64,000 nucleotides of DNA from Pelagibius sp. Alg239-R121 (GCF_947331435.1 NZ_CAMZOF010000016.1:1-64000); one strand, 5' to 3'. Shown: positions 34,601 through 42,935, numbered from the stretch's first letter. Notes: generated by a model from the sequence alone, not told the origin. Numbers and translations are program-made.

Positions 34601-35041
34601 TCATTCATAGCTAATAGTCTCAATCGCAACCCAACCCGTCTCGCCTGCACAACTACCTTCTAGGATTTTCACCTCATTGAAGGTCTCTACAGTTTGCTCC
34701 CTAAAGATTCGGCCTGTCTTCTCAATTGCGGTTCCTGGGGGAACCATACAAATGTGATCTTTGGGTTTCGCATTAAACACGCCTGGCACACCTACAAGCA
34801 GTGTTGCGCCGGTCATCGGATTTCTTAGCACAAAAGACTTTTGCGGCTTTGGAGCTTGAGGGTTGATGTTGATCGTTGCTCCAGGGCTTCCCTGCACAAC
34901 AGGGGCGTTAGTTGTTCCGCTAATTGAGTTGGTGTTTTTGTTTGAAGATGTCTGGCTGTTTGAAGGTTGATTGAAGGATACCAACGCTATCGCCAGACCG
35001 AATATCGAAGCAAATGAGCCAATTACGCCGAGCTTTCTCAT
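34601..35041 (-). CDS. Membrane-anchored or secreted hypothetical protein
   Basis: 146 residues. One N-terminal hydrophobic helix (LGVIGSFASIFGLAIALVSF) is followed by a Ser/Thr/Asn-rich linker and then a compact beta-rich domain (GATLLVGVPGVFNAKPKDHI, ending ETGWVAIETISYE) resembling an SH3-like fold with two cysteines. No family assigned. Confidence 0.65.
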   Translation of the reverse strand: MRKLGVIGSFASIFGLAIALVSFNQPSNSQTSSNKNTNSISGTTNAPVVQGSPGATININPQAPKPQKSFVLRNPMTGATLLVGVPGVFNAKPKDHICMVPPGTAIEKTGRIFREQTVETFNEVKILEGSCAGETGWVAIETISYE

Positions 35042-35146
35042 AAAATCAGTTCTCCATGTACAAAATCGTAAATCGTGCGCCCTTGTCGGATACCTGCGCC
35101 CATTAATAGATAAACAGAGAACTTAAAGTAGTAAATCAAATTTGTT

Positions 35147-35401
35147 TTACAAGTTAACGTCCCGCAGGTGGCTGTCATCGTCCGGTGCCCAGTTTTCCGG
35201 ATCCGGATACCATGTCTCGACGACATGCCGATCCTGGAGCAGCAAGTTGATCGATCTCGAGCCGCAGGCACTGCAGACGATTTTCTGGCGCAACTCCCGT
35301 ACGTTCACGAAGGGCGAGAGGGCAGGGCGGTTGATCAGGTCATTGGGATCGATGTGGTTCTTGTTGCGGCAATATATACCCTCATAGGTGCAGTTGGCAT
35401 T
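35147..35401 (-). pseudogene. Gene fragment with zinc-ribbon-like motif
   Basis: An open frame without a start codon, bounded by a TAA at 35402-35404. It encodes TYEGIYCRNKNHIDPNDLIN, then CSACGSRSINLLLQD, then HVVETWYPDPENW and a stop at 35147. The C-x2-C pair and the conserved-looking tail indicate a once-functional gene whose 5' part is lost. Confidence 0.45.
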
Positions 35402-35431
35402 TTAAGCCGCAATGTTGATTGCCGAAGACGC

Positions 35432-35464
35432 AGAAGCCGGACCCTGGCACTTGGTCCGGCTTCT
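35432..35464 (+). terminator. Terminator-like hairpin
   Basis: A perfect 12-bp stem AGAAGCCGGACC / GGTCCGGCTTCT with a nine-base loop, followed by TTCGTT. Probably a terminator left from a lost gene. Confidence 0.5.
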
Positions 35465-35541
35465 TTCGTTATGGCTACTGGGAGAAAGAGGGCAGCTGCG
35501 GCCCGGGATGAAAAGCCACCTCACAAATTCCAACGCAGAAA

Positions 35542-35571
35542 GGCCAGATGATCCATTTAGAACATCTGGCC
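35542..35571 (+). terminator. Terminator-like hairpin
   Basis: GGCCAGATG and CATCTGGCC around a 12-base loop, followed within seven bases by CTTTT. Confidence 0.5.
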
Positions 35572-35648
35572 TCGCGCTTTTAAGAAGTGAAGACACATTC
35601 TGACCAAGGAGCAAATCTCCACTGACTAGAGTATTTCAGAGAAGGTTT

Positions 35649-35822
35649 ATCAAAATCTTACCTGATTTCTCAGCCCAACATGCAGCTTCGTCCACACAGG
35701 GCCAGTTCGTCGATCGTGCAGCAAAGGGCAGGGGTGCGGATCCAGCCTCGCTATATCTGACGATGGCGGCCGTGCTGGCTGGACAGGCTGTCTCGACGTT
35801 ACGCAGGTCGGAAAAGCCTGAC
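35649..35822 (+). pseudogene. Possible S49/ClpP-type peptidase remnant
   Basis: An open plus-strand frame encodes QGQFVDRAAKGRGADPASLY followed by LTMAAVLAGQAVSTLR. This resembles the C-terminal end of S49-family peptidases (FVDRVAAGRG...A..G..AV). No start codon or upstream domain remains. Low confidence. Confidence 0.25.
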
Positions 35823-36005
35823 GGCCAATCCTACGGCAACCAGAGCGGCGCCCAGGGCAAGAAGCAGAAATCCGATCGGAAGGAAAAGGCTTTCCTGCAG
35901 CACGCCTTCGGCGTCGACGTAGCCGTAGAAGATGTTCTCGAGCAACAGCGAGATCGCGCTGGCGACGAGGGCGGCAATGCCGGCCATCTGAATTTTGAAC
36001 GCCAT
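35799..36005 (-). CDS. Small two-helix membrane protein (DUF3955-like)
   Basis: 68 residues from the ATG at 36005, with a GGGAAG-type ribosome-binding site. Two hydrophobic helices enclose LLLENIFYGYVDAEGVLQES, which resembles the DUF3955 core. It is a probable inner-membrane protein of unknown role. Confidence 0.6.
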   Translation of the reverse strand: MAFKIQMAGIAALVASAISLLLENIFYGYVDAEGVLQESLFLPIGFLLLALGAALVAVGLAVRLFRPA

Positions 36006-36288
36006 AATTTGATTCTTCCCGTTGTGTTGGGCGATCATATCGACAGATTTAATGACGAAAACTCGTGCAAAGCGGCCGTTTTCTAGTTTGTGTGCTCGGG
36101 ATCTTGAGCAGGTGAACTGAGAATCTGCCCCAGTATTTCAGTGAAGAGAACAGTGGATTTAGGGAATAATTCACGGTTAAAATACGGTCGGTCACTTTTA
36201 GTGGCTGAGTACCTTTGGTGGTGTCCGCTGACACCTTGCCAAAGGTGCGGCGGATACTGAAATGCTAACCTCGATAAATAGGTGACAC

Positions 36289-36579
36289 ATGGAGTATCCG
36301 ATATGGAAGGTCTACACAGAACGTTTAACTGAATCTGGTTTAAAGGAAGCTGCGGCAAGGGAAATCATTGATATGGTCATGACCAACACTGTTAATGAGC
36401 AGACTCTGAAGCAAGCCCTGACAGATGCACTGGATCGTCATGAATCTCGTTATGATGAGAAACTTGCGGCTCAGTTCACTCGGTTTCAGAATAAGCTTCT
36501 GCTGGCTATATTCGGTTTAGGCGGAACGATACTGGCGGGGGTTGCAATCGCAATCTTTCGCGGGTCGTTCACTGTGTAA
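36289..36579 (+). CDS. Small coiled-coil protein with C-terminal membrane anchor
   Basis: 96 residues. An N-terminal helical stretch and a middle coiled coil (LTDALDRHESRYDEKLAAQF) lead into a single membrane helix (KLLLAIFGLGGTILAGVAIA). This layout recalls DUF1640/CCDC90-like proteins. It is followed by a hairpin of the shared GTGGCCG type. A similar layout is found at 37365. Confidence 0.6.
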   Translation: MEYPIWKVYTERLTESGLKEAAAREIIDMVMTNTVNEQTLKQALTDALDRHESRYDEKLAAQFTRFQNKLLLAIFGLGGTILAGVAIAIFRGSFTV

Positions 36580-36594
36580 GCTAGGCTCCTCATG

Positions 36595-36641
36595 GTGGCC
36601 GATCCCGAAAGGAGTGTGTTCGTAAGAACCACTCCTTTTTC
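36595..36641 (+). terminator. Intrinsic terminator with GTGGCCG leader, copy 1
   Basis: GTGGCCGATCCC (36595-36606), then stem AAGGAGTG...CACTCCTT with an inner GTTC-GTAA-GAAC stem and a T5 tract. Very similar to copy 2 at 37097. Confidence 0.75.
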
Positions 36642-36657
36642 ATTCTGAGCGGTTGGA

Positions 36658-36909
36658 ATGATGAACGAACAACTATCGATGTTTCCGGCCAGCGTATTGA
36701 TCCACCGGGTTGATCCGGCCCGAAACATGCGGCGGTTTTACCGGATGCAGCTCCAGCCGAATCTTTTCAGCGGGTGTACATTGGTGCGCGAGTGGGGTCG
36801 GATCGGTACGACAGGACAATGCCGGAATGACCTGTACGCGGATGAGGGGAGAGCGGTCTCGGCTATGATAGCACTCTCGAAGCAGAAGCGGCAGCGCGGG
36901 TACTGCTAA
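36658..36909 (+). CDS. WGR-domain protein
   Basis: 83 residues. RFYRMQLQPNLFSGCTLVRE followed by WGRIGTTGQ is the core WGR signature, with the closing helix ALSKQKRQRGY. It is the whole protein, so it is a stand-alone WGR domain, presumably binding nucleic acid. Flanked by two near-identical hairpins. Confidence 0.85.
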   Translation: MMNEQLSMFPASVLIHRVDPARNMRRFYRMQLQPNLFSGCTLVREWGRIGTTGQCRNDLYADEGRAVSAMIALSKQKRQRGYC

Positions 36910-37364
36910 ATATTTCGATCTTTTCAATCACTTTCATACCGATGTGAATCTTCTCGTCTCTTACACCGACGACATCACGCCCATAGAATTCATCACAAAA
37001 ATGGCCCTGGAAGTTACTTGTAGCGCACTGCAATCATCAACCATTTTTCGACCGGATTAACTGCGACTATCGTTACGCCAAAACCTGGCCCGGATCGTGG
37101 CCGATCCCGGAAGGAGCGTGTTCTTCGGAAACGCTCCTTTTTCATTTCCGATACCCGATTCAATTCACGTTGCCCATGGAGGATAGAATGAACCTCATGG
37201 GCGACAAGCTTTCGCGGTCGCTGTCGCCATAACCCGGAAAACCAACACTTTGTCTCTACCCAGGAGGATCCGGTTATCCTAGACTGGTAGGGCCGCTGGT
37301 ACCGTTTGGTGCCAGTCGGCGCTATTCGGTGTTGCGGCTTGTCCTGAAACGATAGGAGTCGGTC
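36910..37364. other. 455-bp gap with one terminator
   Basis: No supported gene. It holds terminator copy 2 (37097-37143). A minus-strand frame at 37014 ends in a plausible VTIVAVNPVEKWLMIAVRYK, but it runs through the terminator and is probably fortuitous or a remnant. Confidence 0.5.
37097..37143 (+). terminator. Intrinsic terminator with GTGGCCG leader, copy 2
   Basis: GTGGCCGATCCC (37097-37108), then AAGGAGCG...CGCTCCTT with a GTTC-TTCG-GAAA interior and a T5 tract. No gene directly precedes it, so it may belong to a small RNA or a lost gene. Confidence 0.75.
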
Positions 37365-37688
37365 ATGACCCGAGTAACTGGAAAACACTTTGAGGAAGCC
37401 TTCATAGAGTTGGGATTGTCGAAAGAGAAAGCGGCCGCTTTGGCGGTCGCCCTTGATCGCAAGGCGGAAGTTTCAGACTTCCACCAGCTTGACAAGGAGA
37501 TCGTGTCGGTCCGTAAGGATCTGACGCATCAACTGAGGGAACATCGGTCCTATGTGGACGATCTGCGGGATTTGCCGGTTCATGTTTCCAGGACGCCTCG
37601 TGCGTTTGGGCTGAACCTGCATCGCGTTGCTGTCGCCGCCACTCTGCTTGTGGCGATTGCGGCATCGGTTACTGTGGCGACAACCTAG
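37365..37688 (+). CDS. Small coiled-coil protein with C-terminal membrane anchor
   Basis: 107 residues. Helical N-terminus (FEEAFIELGLSKEKAAALAV), coiled-coil middle (LDKEIVSVRKDLTHQLREH) and one C-terminal hydrophobic helix. Layout as for the gene at 36289, although sequence similarity is weak. Preceded by an aggag-type ribosome-binding site and followed by hairpin copy 3. Confidence 0.6.
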   Translation: MTRVTGKHFEEAFIELGLSKEKAAALAVALDRKAEVSDFHQLDKEIVSVRKDLTHQLREHRSYVDDLRDLPVHVSRTPRAFGLNLHRVAVAATLLVAIAASVTVATT

Positions 37689-37713
37689 GTCGATCGAGTG
37701 TAGGCCCATTGCG

Positions 37714-37756
37714 TGGCCGCTTCCTGAAGGGAACTTGCGAAAGCAGGTTCCCTTCC
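37714..37756 (+). terminator. Hairpin with GTGGCCG leader, copy 3
   Basis: GTGGCCG (37714-37720), then stem GAAGGGAAC-TTGC / GCA-GGTTCCCTTC around a gaaa loop. There is no strong T tract. It shares the leader motif with copies 1 and 2. Confidence 0.55.
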
Positions 37757-37831
37757 TACGTTCGGTTACGACAGCACAAGACGTTACCAGAAGAACCAAA
37801 GCACCACTCTAACAAAAAATACTGATATATT

Positions 37832-38500
37832 ATGGCACGCTTGCGAGAAATTCTTGAGAATATAAGAAAAGGAGATGAAGGGCGAAAGTATTTAAGCAAA
37901 ATATGTTTTGTTAGGCCGGTATCACGGTACAAAATAATTGGGAGCCCCATTCAAGGGTTATACGCTAATTTGAAGGACGAAGTTTTCGTCATCGAACTTA
38001 CTATGAAAGACGATCAGAAGGATGTGGAGCGGGTGTTTGTAGGAAACTATGCAGGACCACATCTCATAAGATTGTCTGGGAAAGAAACCCCGCCTTGTTT
38101 TAACCCAAGACGCGCTGATGGGGCGCGAGACTATCCGACAACAACTCGGAAGAAAGGTAAGGAACCGAGACCTTATACGGCTTACAACAGAGAATTGTAT
38201 GATGCCATTATGTTATTTTTTATTGCGTTTGATGTGTCGGAGAAGGATACCCGCGCCGATAAGGGGAAGGGCGAAAGCCCTACCACAAAATGTCTGTCTC
38301 TACTTACATGGAATGGTGACGAGGACCTAACAGAGGCGTGGGCGTTATCTCTTAACACTGTCTTTCAAAAGTATAAAACAAACGTTGATGAGATGATAAA
38401 AATCTTACTTTCGCGAGATCCGAATATTCGTGAATTCAAGTTTCCACGAATACAAGAAAAACTAAAGCAGCGTGGCGTTAAAGATCTTCGATTTATGTAA
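37832..38500 (+). CDS. Hypothetical protein
   Basis: 222 residues, Lys-rich and with low-GC codons compared with the T4SS genes. Central beta-strand-like segments (GLYANLKDEVFVIELTMKDD) and a C-terminal helical region. I recognise no family. Its AT-rich base use suggests a separate origin from its neighbours. Confidence 0.6.
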   Translation: MARLREILENIRKGDEGRKYLSKICFVRPVSRYKIIGSPIQGLYANLKDEVFVIELTMKDDQKDVERVFVGNYAGPHLIRLSGKETPPCFNPRRADGARDYPTTTRKKGKEPRPYTAYNRELYDAIMLFFIAFDVSEKDTRADKGKGESPTTKCLSLLTWNGDEDLTEAWALSLNTVFQKYKTNVDEMIKILLSRDPNIREFKFPRIQEKLKQRGVKDLRFM

Positions 38501-38529
38501 TAGTTACCATACTCCACACGCCGGTAGAT

Positions 38530-40227
38530 TCATTCAGCGGCTTCCTGGATCTGTTTTTTTGGCTCGATGGGGACTGGCGCGAGGGAGATAATTTTTGCGA
38601 GCTGCCCTGGCTGGAAGTATACCGCGACGCGCTTCGGTAGGGCCAGGACGGTATTTTCTGGGATCACGGCCTCTTCTAGGTCTGAGATCATGCGTTGTGA
38701 TCCCCAGCTTTCGCCGCCCTGGCTGTTGATTTCGGTGCGCTCATAACGCGCGACTTTCTTGTGGAGCTTACCCGATGTTTCTGCGACGTATTCTGCCACA
38801 TCGGGATCCTGTCCACCGAAGATAACCTTGATTTGGGAGTTGGTCTTGACGGCCTGCTCGATCGCCCGGCCGTCCAGCTTGCTATCGACTGGTGTCCGGA
38901 GGTCACCGAAGTTCTGATAGGCTGTCGTTATGGTGGCGTTGAACTGGAGGATGGTTGCCAGGGCATCGACGATTGGCGTGGAAATCAGGAAGCGCAGCTC
39001 ATCGATAAAGAGGTTGAGATGATTCTTTCGCTGCGGCGCAAGTCGGCGAACTTCCTGCAGTATCTCTATAATCAAGGCTTTAGTCGCGTTCCGGATTACG
39101 GCATCTTCCAGTGAGCCACGGACGTAGACGACGGTGTTTTCCATGAGGGTCTGTTCGATGGAAAAACCCTTATCAGGTTTGGGGTTGAGCGACTTGTAAC
39201 CGGACCATTCCTTTAGCCGGGCACGGACTGTCGAAACGTTTTTCCAGAGCTCTTCGTCCTCAATATTCTTTAGTTTTTCATGCAGGATCCGCAGGGCAGG
39301 CCGCTCTTCGCCGTCTTGGAAGAAGTCAAACAGGACTTCGCGGGTCAAAGCTTTGTAGTGATCGGCGTCAGTCCCACGTTCCTCCAGATCCATAACGCTG
39401 TAGAAGCGAGAGCGGCGGTTTGCGGGTGTGCTGCCGAGAAATGGTCCCCATTTGCCCCGTGCATTGGGGTCTTCGAGGTTGAGATAAATGAAACGGCGGC
39501 CGGCTTTCCTGCAGGTCTGCCGCATGACTTCGGGCAGGAATTCGTCTCCCTTGGGATCAATCATGAAGACGGTCTCGCCGCGTAGGATAGCCTGCTCGAT
39601 CCAGATCTGGAAGGTGACGCCCTTCCCGAATCTGGTTGCGCCGACGACCGTCTTATTGATGGCTTTCCAATCATCGAGGGCGATGTAGAGGGGCTGGCCG
39701 TCAATGGTCTTGCCGGTAAAGACCTTGCCTGGTTTGTCGTAGTCCGCGGGCAGATAGGAGAGCGGCTTTATGGCGTCGATCTCCTCCCGCATGTCGGAGG
39801 GCTTTTCGTCGGATTGCTGAACGCGCCAGGACCGTAGGAGCGCGGAGATTCTGGGAACGAGATATCGGCCGCCTGCGAGTTTCATTGCCAGGCCGAGCAG
39901 GGGAGCGAGTAGGATTGCCGGAGCCCAGATGATAAAGGCATCGGAAAGAATCAGGGTGATTTCCTCGCCCGAGTGAAACTCGGTGAGGGTGGCGTAATAG
40001 GCAAGCAGTGTAAAAACTAACAGCCCGAAGGCCGCCAGTACGGTGCGGCGTAGTAAGAGGGCGGTTACCTCAAACGATGTCATTGTGGCTGACAAGATCA
40101 GCGGTGCAATTCCGGTCAGGATAATTAGGAAGAGGGCCGTGCAGAGAACAATGAACCAGGCCGGTTCAAAGCCCTCGATGTAACCGATCATCAAATTGCT
40201 GGCAATCAAGTTCAGTTTTTCCGACAT
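38530..40227 (-). CDS. Type IV coupling protein (VirD4/TraD-like ATPase)
   Basis: 565 residues. Three or four N-terminal membrane segments (~25-120), then a large ATPase: nucleotide-binding loop GATRFGKG (196-203), VFMIDPKGDEFLP, a TraG/TraM-recognition region with Walker B LFIDELRFL, and a C-terminal tail. The loop departs from GxxGxGK[ST] by having Arg for the second Gly and Gly for Ser/Thr. Coupling proteins recruit the relaxase-DNA complex to the T4SS channel. It is transcribed away from the T4SS operon. Confidence 0.85.
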   Translation of the reverse strand: MSEKLNLIASNLMIGYIEGFEPAWFIVLCTALFLIILTGIAPLILSATMTSFEVTALLLRRTVLAAFGLLVFTLLAYYATLTEFHSGEEITLILSDAFIIWAPAILLAPLLGLAMKLAGGRYLVPRISALLRSWRVQQSDEKPSDMREEIDAIKPLSYLPADYDKPGKVFTGKTIDGQPLYIALDDWKAINKTVVGATRFGKGVTFQIWIEQAILRGETVFMIDPKGDEFLPEVMRQTCRKAGRRFIYLNLEDPNARGKWGPFLGSTPANRRSRFYSVMDLEERGTDADHYKALTREVLFDFFQDGEERPALRILHEKLKNIEDEELWKNVSTVRARLKEWSGYKSLNPKPDKGFSIEQTLMENTVVYVRGSLEDAVIRNATKALIIEILQEVRRLAPQRKNHLNLFIDELRFLISTPIVDALATILQFNATITTAYQNFGDLRTPVDSKLDGRAIEQAVKTNSQIKVIFGGQDPDVAEYVAETSGKLHKKVARYERTEINSQGGESWGSQRMISDLEEAVIPENTVLALPKRVAVYFQPGQLAKIISLAPVPIEPKKQIQEAAE

Positions 40228-40286
40228 CTTTCCGTCCGTTCAGCCGCCTTATTCCGGTCGGCGGGATTGGGGTTTTGCATTATGGG

Positions 40287-40317
40287 AGGCGGACGATCCA
40301 TAAAGGATCGTCCGCCT
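40287..40317. other. Perfect 13-bp hairpin upstream of the coupling-protein gene
   Basis: AGGCGGACGATCC, loop ataaa, GGATCGTCCGCCT. No T tract on either side. It lies between the structured block and the coupling-protein start and may terminate or process the minus-strand transcript. Confidence 0.5.
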
Positions 40318-40348
40318 AGTTTGTGCAATTAGCCTATTCAAGAGGCTG

Positions 40349-40513
40349 TCATGCGAGAAAGGACACCATAAAACCCGAGCTGAAGAACAGCAGGGGAGGG
40401 TGGCGGCCTTCCCTTGTTTTACCCTTAAGTTTGGGTAGAGAAGCCGCCAACCATGAGGGTGCTACCCTCCTGTAAGCTGTCCATGTTTTCATACTCGTGA
40501 TGAATCCTTTCAT
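40349..40513 (-). CDS. Doubtful small gene
   Basis: 54 residues from an ATG at 40513 preceded by AGGAG at good spacing. Composition is Lys/Pro-rich with a hydrophobic tail (LLFFSSGFMVSFLA). It may be translated, or the stretch may belong to the adjacent noncoding transcript. Confidence 0.25.
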   Translation of the reverse strand: MKGFITSMKTWTAYRRVAPSWLAASLPKLKGKTREGRHPPLLFFSSGFMVSFLA

Positions 40514-40589
40514 CGCAGAAACTCCTGTTAATCCAGATGATGAGTTGTCCAAAAGAGGACGTTAATGACCCGCGCCAGCGGATCGTCTC

Positions 40590-41445
40590 GAACCTTTCCG
40601 GTGCCAACCGAAAAGGAGCCGCGTTTCACCAAAGTGCCGCCAGGCACAATGATCCGATACGCACTCGCTTAGCGCTTTCGAGGCTTTGAAACAGAGCCGG
40701 TGCCAACCGGATATCCTGTTTCTCTCCCAAGGCTTCGGTTAAATCGCCGAAGGGATTTTTACTCTACTCACGCCGCTCCCACGCATAGCCTGGACTGGTG
40801 CCACCCAGTCTTACGGCCGTAGCGCTTCCCGCGTTAGTTCTGCCGGTCTTAACGATCAGAACGCCGCCGTCTCACAAAACAAGCTAGGGTTAAACCCTAT
40901 CGGATAATGTTTATCCGATTTCAGGGGACCGAGATTCCAAAGCATCTCCCTTACTCGCTTGCTTGTTTCCAACTTTAACCAACCGGACACTGAAGGTCCG
41001 ACCAGCGGCTCTTGATCTCCAAAAAGCATCCTCGAGGGATGCTATTAGTCGCTTGAGCTATTCGCCGATCCGCAAAGGTTGCCCCTCACGGTACCGCCGG
41101 TTCCAGGTTTCCCCTTACCGGCTCACGATGGTTTCCCACTGTGCTGACACCCACGACATTGGCATAGGTTGTACCCTTACGAGCACCCCCTAGAGCGGAC
41201 TGGATACCGCTTTTCCAACAGAATAGGGTTGACCGTGTTGCCACGGCTCCCGTTTCCGCGTCGCCCATTCTCTTAACAATATCAAAGAGCGATTGGGTCG
41301 AACGGGGCATTACAGCCCCGAGCGCCCGTTGCAGCCGGACGAGCTCAATTACGAGCATCCGGCTACGGCAAGTGCTGGAGTGCGGGCAGGCAGCCGTGCA
41401 CTCCTCTGGCGGTTGGCGACCGCTAGCCCCGCATAAAGCGGGGAC
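40590..41445 (-). ncRNA. Candidate large structured noncoding RNA
   Basis: About 850 bp without a credible gene but with closely packed hairpins, among them 40593-40616, 40634-40647, 40688-40722 (nested), 40733-40752, 40793-40810, 40837-40862, 40901-40917, 40984-41000, 41026-41042, 41096-41122, 41233-41246, 41303-41320, 41333-41364, 41378-41403 and 41427-41443. Four of them share a GCCA/TGGC loop. The minus strand is favoured because it gives a GNRA-type loop (CCGTG-GCAA-CACGG) and several GGAAAC segments. No reverse transcriptase or homing-endonuclease gene adjoins. It might be an ornate large RNA of the GOLLD/ROOL type, an intron, or a replication/transfer origin. Confidence 0.5.
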
Positions 41446-41891
41446 GGATCGATTGGCTATTTCGAGACTAACTTTGCGGCAAGGCCGGGCATCGCTTCTG
41501 TCTTCCTTTCATGATGAGCGATGAAGTTGGGCGGTATCGAGGTTGGCGACCTCCCTTGCTGCTGAATCGAGATTTGTGAAAAAGACCGCATTATCCAGGT
41601 GGCTAGCCCGGAGTAAGCGGTCATCAAAGATGGGCTTACGGTTGGGGTCGCTCTGGAATGACGGACGTTCTCTCTCTTTTCGGCGGGGAAGGGCACTCCT
41701 CTTTGGCTTGGTTTCATCGTTCGAAAGGCGAGCAGCAGACGATTACGGCGGTTGCCAGTTTCGTCCCGTTCACACAATCATCCAGTCGCAGATAGTCGTT
41801 CTGCGCTGGCAGAATTGCATTTGAGACTCTGCGCGATCAAGCGCAAAGTCGCCCAAAAAATTTTTTCCAGGAATCTCTAGATAAAAAATCA
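41446..41891. other. Gene-free continuation of the structured region
   Basis: No gene supported. It includes GAGGT-TGGCG-ACCTC (41539-41553), a loop like that at 41409-41423, and a GACCGC...GCGGTC pair near 41584-41620. The structured element may extend to about 41640. Confidence 0.45.
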
Positions 41892-41931
41892 CAATTCTGC
41901 ATAGAATTGCCCGTTTCGGTTTTTATATAAT
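41892..41931 (+). promoter_or_regulatory. Operator and promoter of the 41946 gene
   Basis: Palindrome CAATTCT-gcat-AGAATTG (41892-41909), then a TATAAT box at 41926-41931, 14 bp before the ATG. The palindrome sits at the -35 position, so a bound protein would block the promoter. Confidence 0.55.
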
Positions 41932-41945
41932 CACAGTTAGAATGT

Positions 41946-42935
41946 ATGCCTGAGATTTTTGTTCATAAAAGCGGCGTAATGCGCCACATTATAGCTGCGA
42001 TATCGAAAGGATACATCTACCATACCACTGGCCGCGTTCCGTTTGAAAAAGCGGAGAGATTGTTCACCAAATTCGAAGAAAAATATTCGGTCAATCCAGA
42101 TCGTGTTGAAGCTCAAAAAAGAAAGCGGCATGGTGAGGCAAACGCCCGTCTATTTCTCTATCCGGGATCGGACAGTCTTACTTACGACTTTTGGTTTCTT
42201 CTGACAGAAGGTGAGCATCCAGCTTTATCTGAAGAAAAGTTGCGGCGTGCCGATCACAAACGAAGCCGCATTCTGTTTCAAGACCAGTACGAGGCGATCT
42301 GCCTTCCGGCGGCAAGTTCGGTGCCAAGATGGACATGGCGCCTTACTCAGAAACAGTACCGCGGTTATGAGGAATGGATCGAAAATACGATTCGACATGC
42401 GAAAGACGATTCCGAAGCGAAAGCGGTTATCCGATCACTGCAAAGTCTTCCCGGCTTTCGCGGTATCAGACAGCAGGTTTTCGCCTTGCGGAAACACTTT
42501 ATTCGGGAGTGGGGACGCATCAAGGGAGAAGAAGCCTGTCCTATCACTGACCGGATGCAGGGATATCTCCGATATCAATCCTACAAGACAGTGCCTATCG
42601 AACTTGTCAATGCGCGCATGGCGGAGGGTTTGAAACCTATTTCTGATGCCTGGCGTAAGACAGAGAGAAAACCAAAAACCAAGATCTTAGCTGAAGAGAA
42701 GGAAGACGATATGTCCGTATCCATTGCACCGCCCGTGAAGAGTGAGAATGTGACCATGAAGAAGGTCGTTTTTACATCGAAAAGCTTTGCCAAGCTGGAA
42801 AGCTATCGCGCAGCTTTTGAGGAAAAACACAGCACAACAATCACGAACGAGGAACTGATCCCGCTCCTGGTCGAATTCGCATTTGATAAGGATCCGGAGT
42901 TCAAGAAACACCTTCGCCAGCAAGGAAAAGGGTAG
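41946..42935 (+). CDS. Hypothetical transfer-region protein with DUF2274-like C-terminus
   Basis: 329 residues. The first ~230 residues are basic and mixed helix/strand with no known motif. After a Lys-rich linker, the last ~60 (SKSFAKLESYRAAFEEKHST, then NEELIPLLVEFAFDKDPEF) resemble DUF2274, a small ribbon-helix-helix-like domain usually encoded in Trb-type transfer operons. It lies between the structured block and virB11. A DNA-binding role in transfer or replication is plausible but unproven. Confidence 0.65.
   Translation: MPEIFVHKSGVMRHIIAAISKGYIYHTTGRVPFEKAERLFTKFEEKYSVNPDRVEAQKRKRHGEANARLFLYPGSDSLTYDFWFLLTEGEHPALSEEKLRRADHKRSRILFQDQYEAICLPAASSVPRWTWRLTQKQYRGYEEWIENTIRHAKDDSEAKAVIRSLQSLPGFRGIRQQVFALRKHFIREWGRIKGEEACPITDRMQGYLRYQSYKTVPIELVNARMAEGLKPISDAWRKTERKPKTKILAEEKEDDMSVSIAPPVKSENVTMKKVVFTSKSFAKLESYRAAFEEKHSTTITNEELIPLLVEFAFDKDPEFKKHLRQQGKG

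Noticed and set aside
36083-36358. Minus-strand frames opposite the small coiled-coil gene
   Set aside because: No start context, overlap with a better plus-strand gene, and no protein-like composition.
41096-41122. Group II intron domain V
   Set aside because: The hairpin begins GAGCC-like and has a GAAA loop, but it lacks the standard 34-nt form with AGC triad and bulge, and no reverse transcriptase is nearby.
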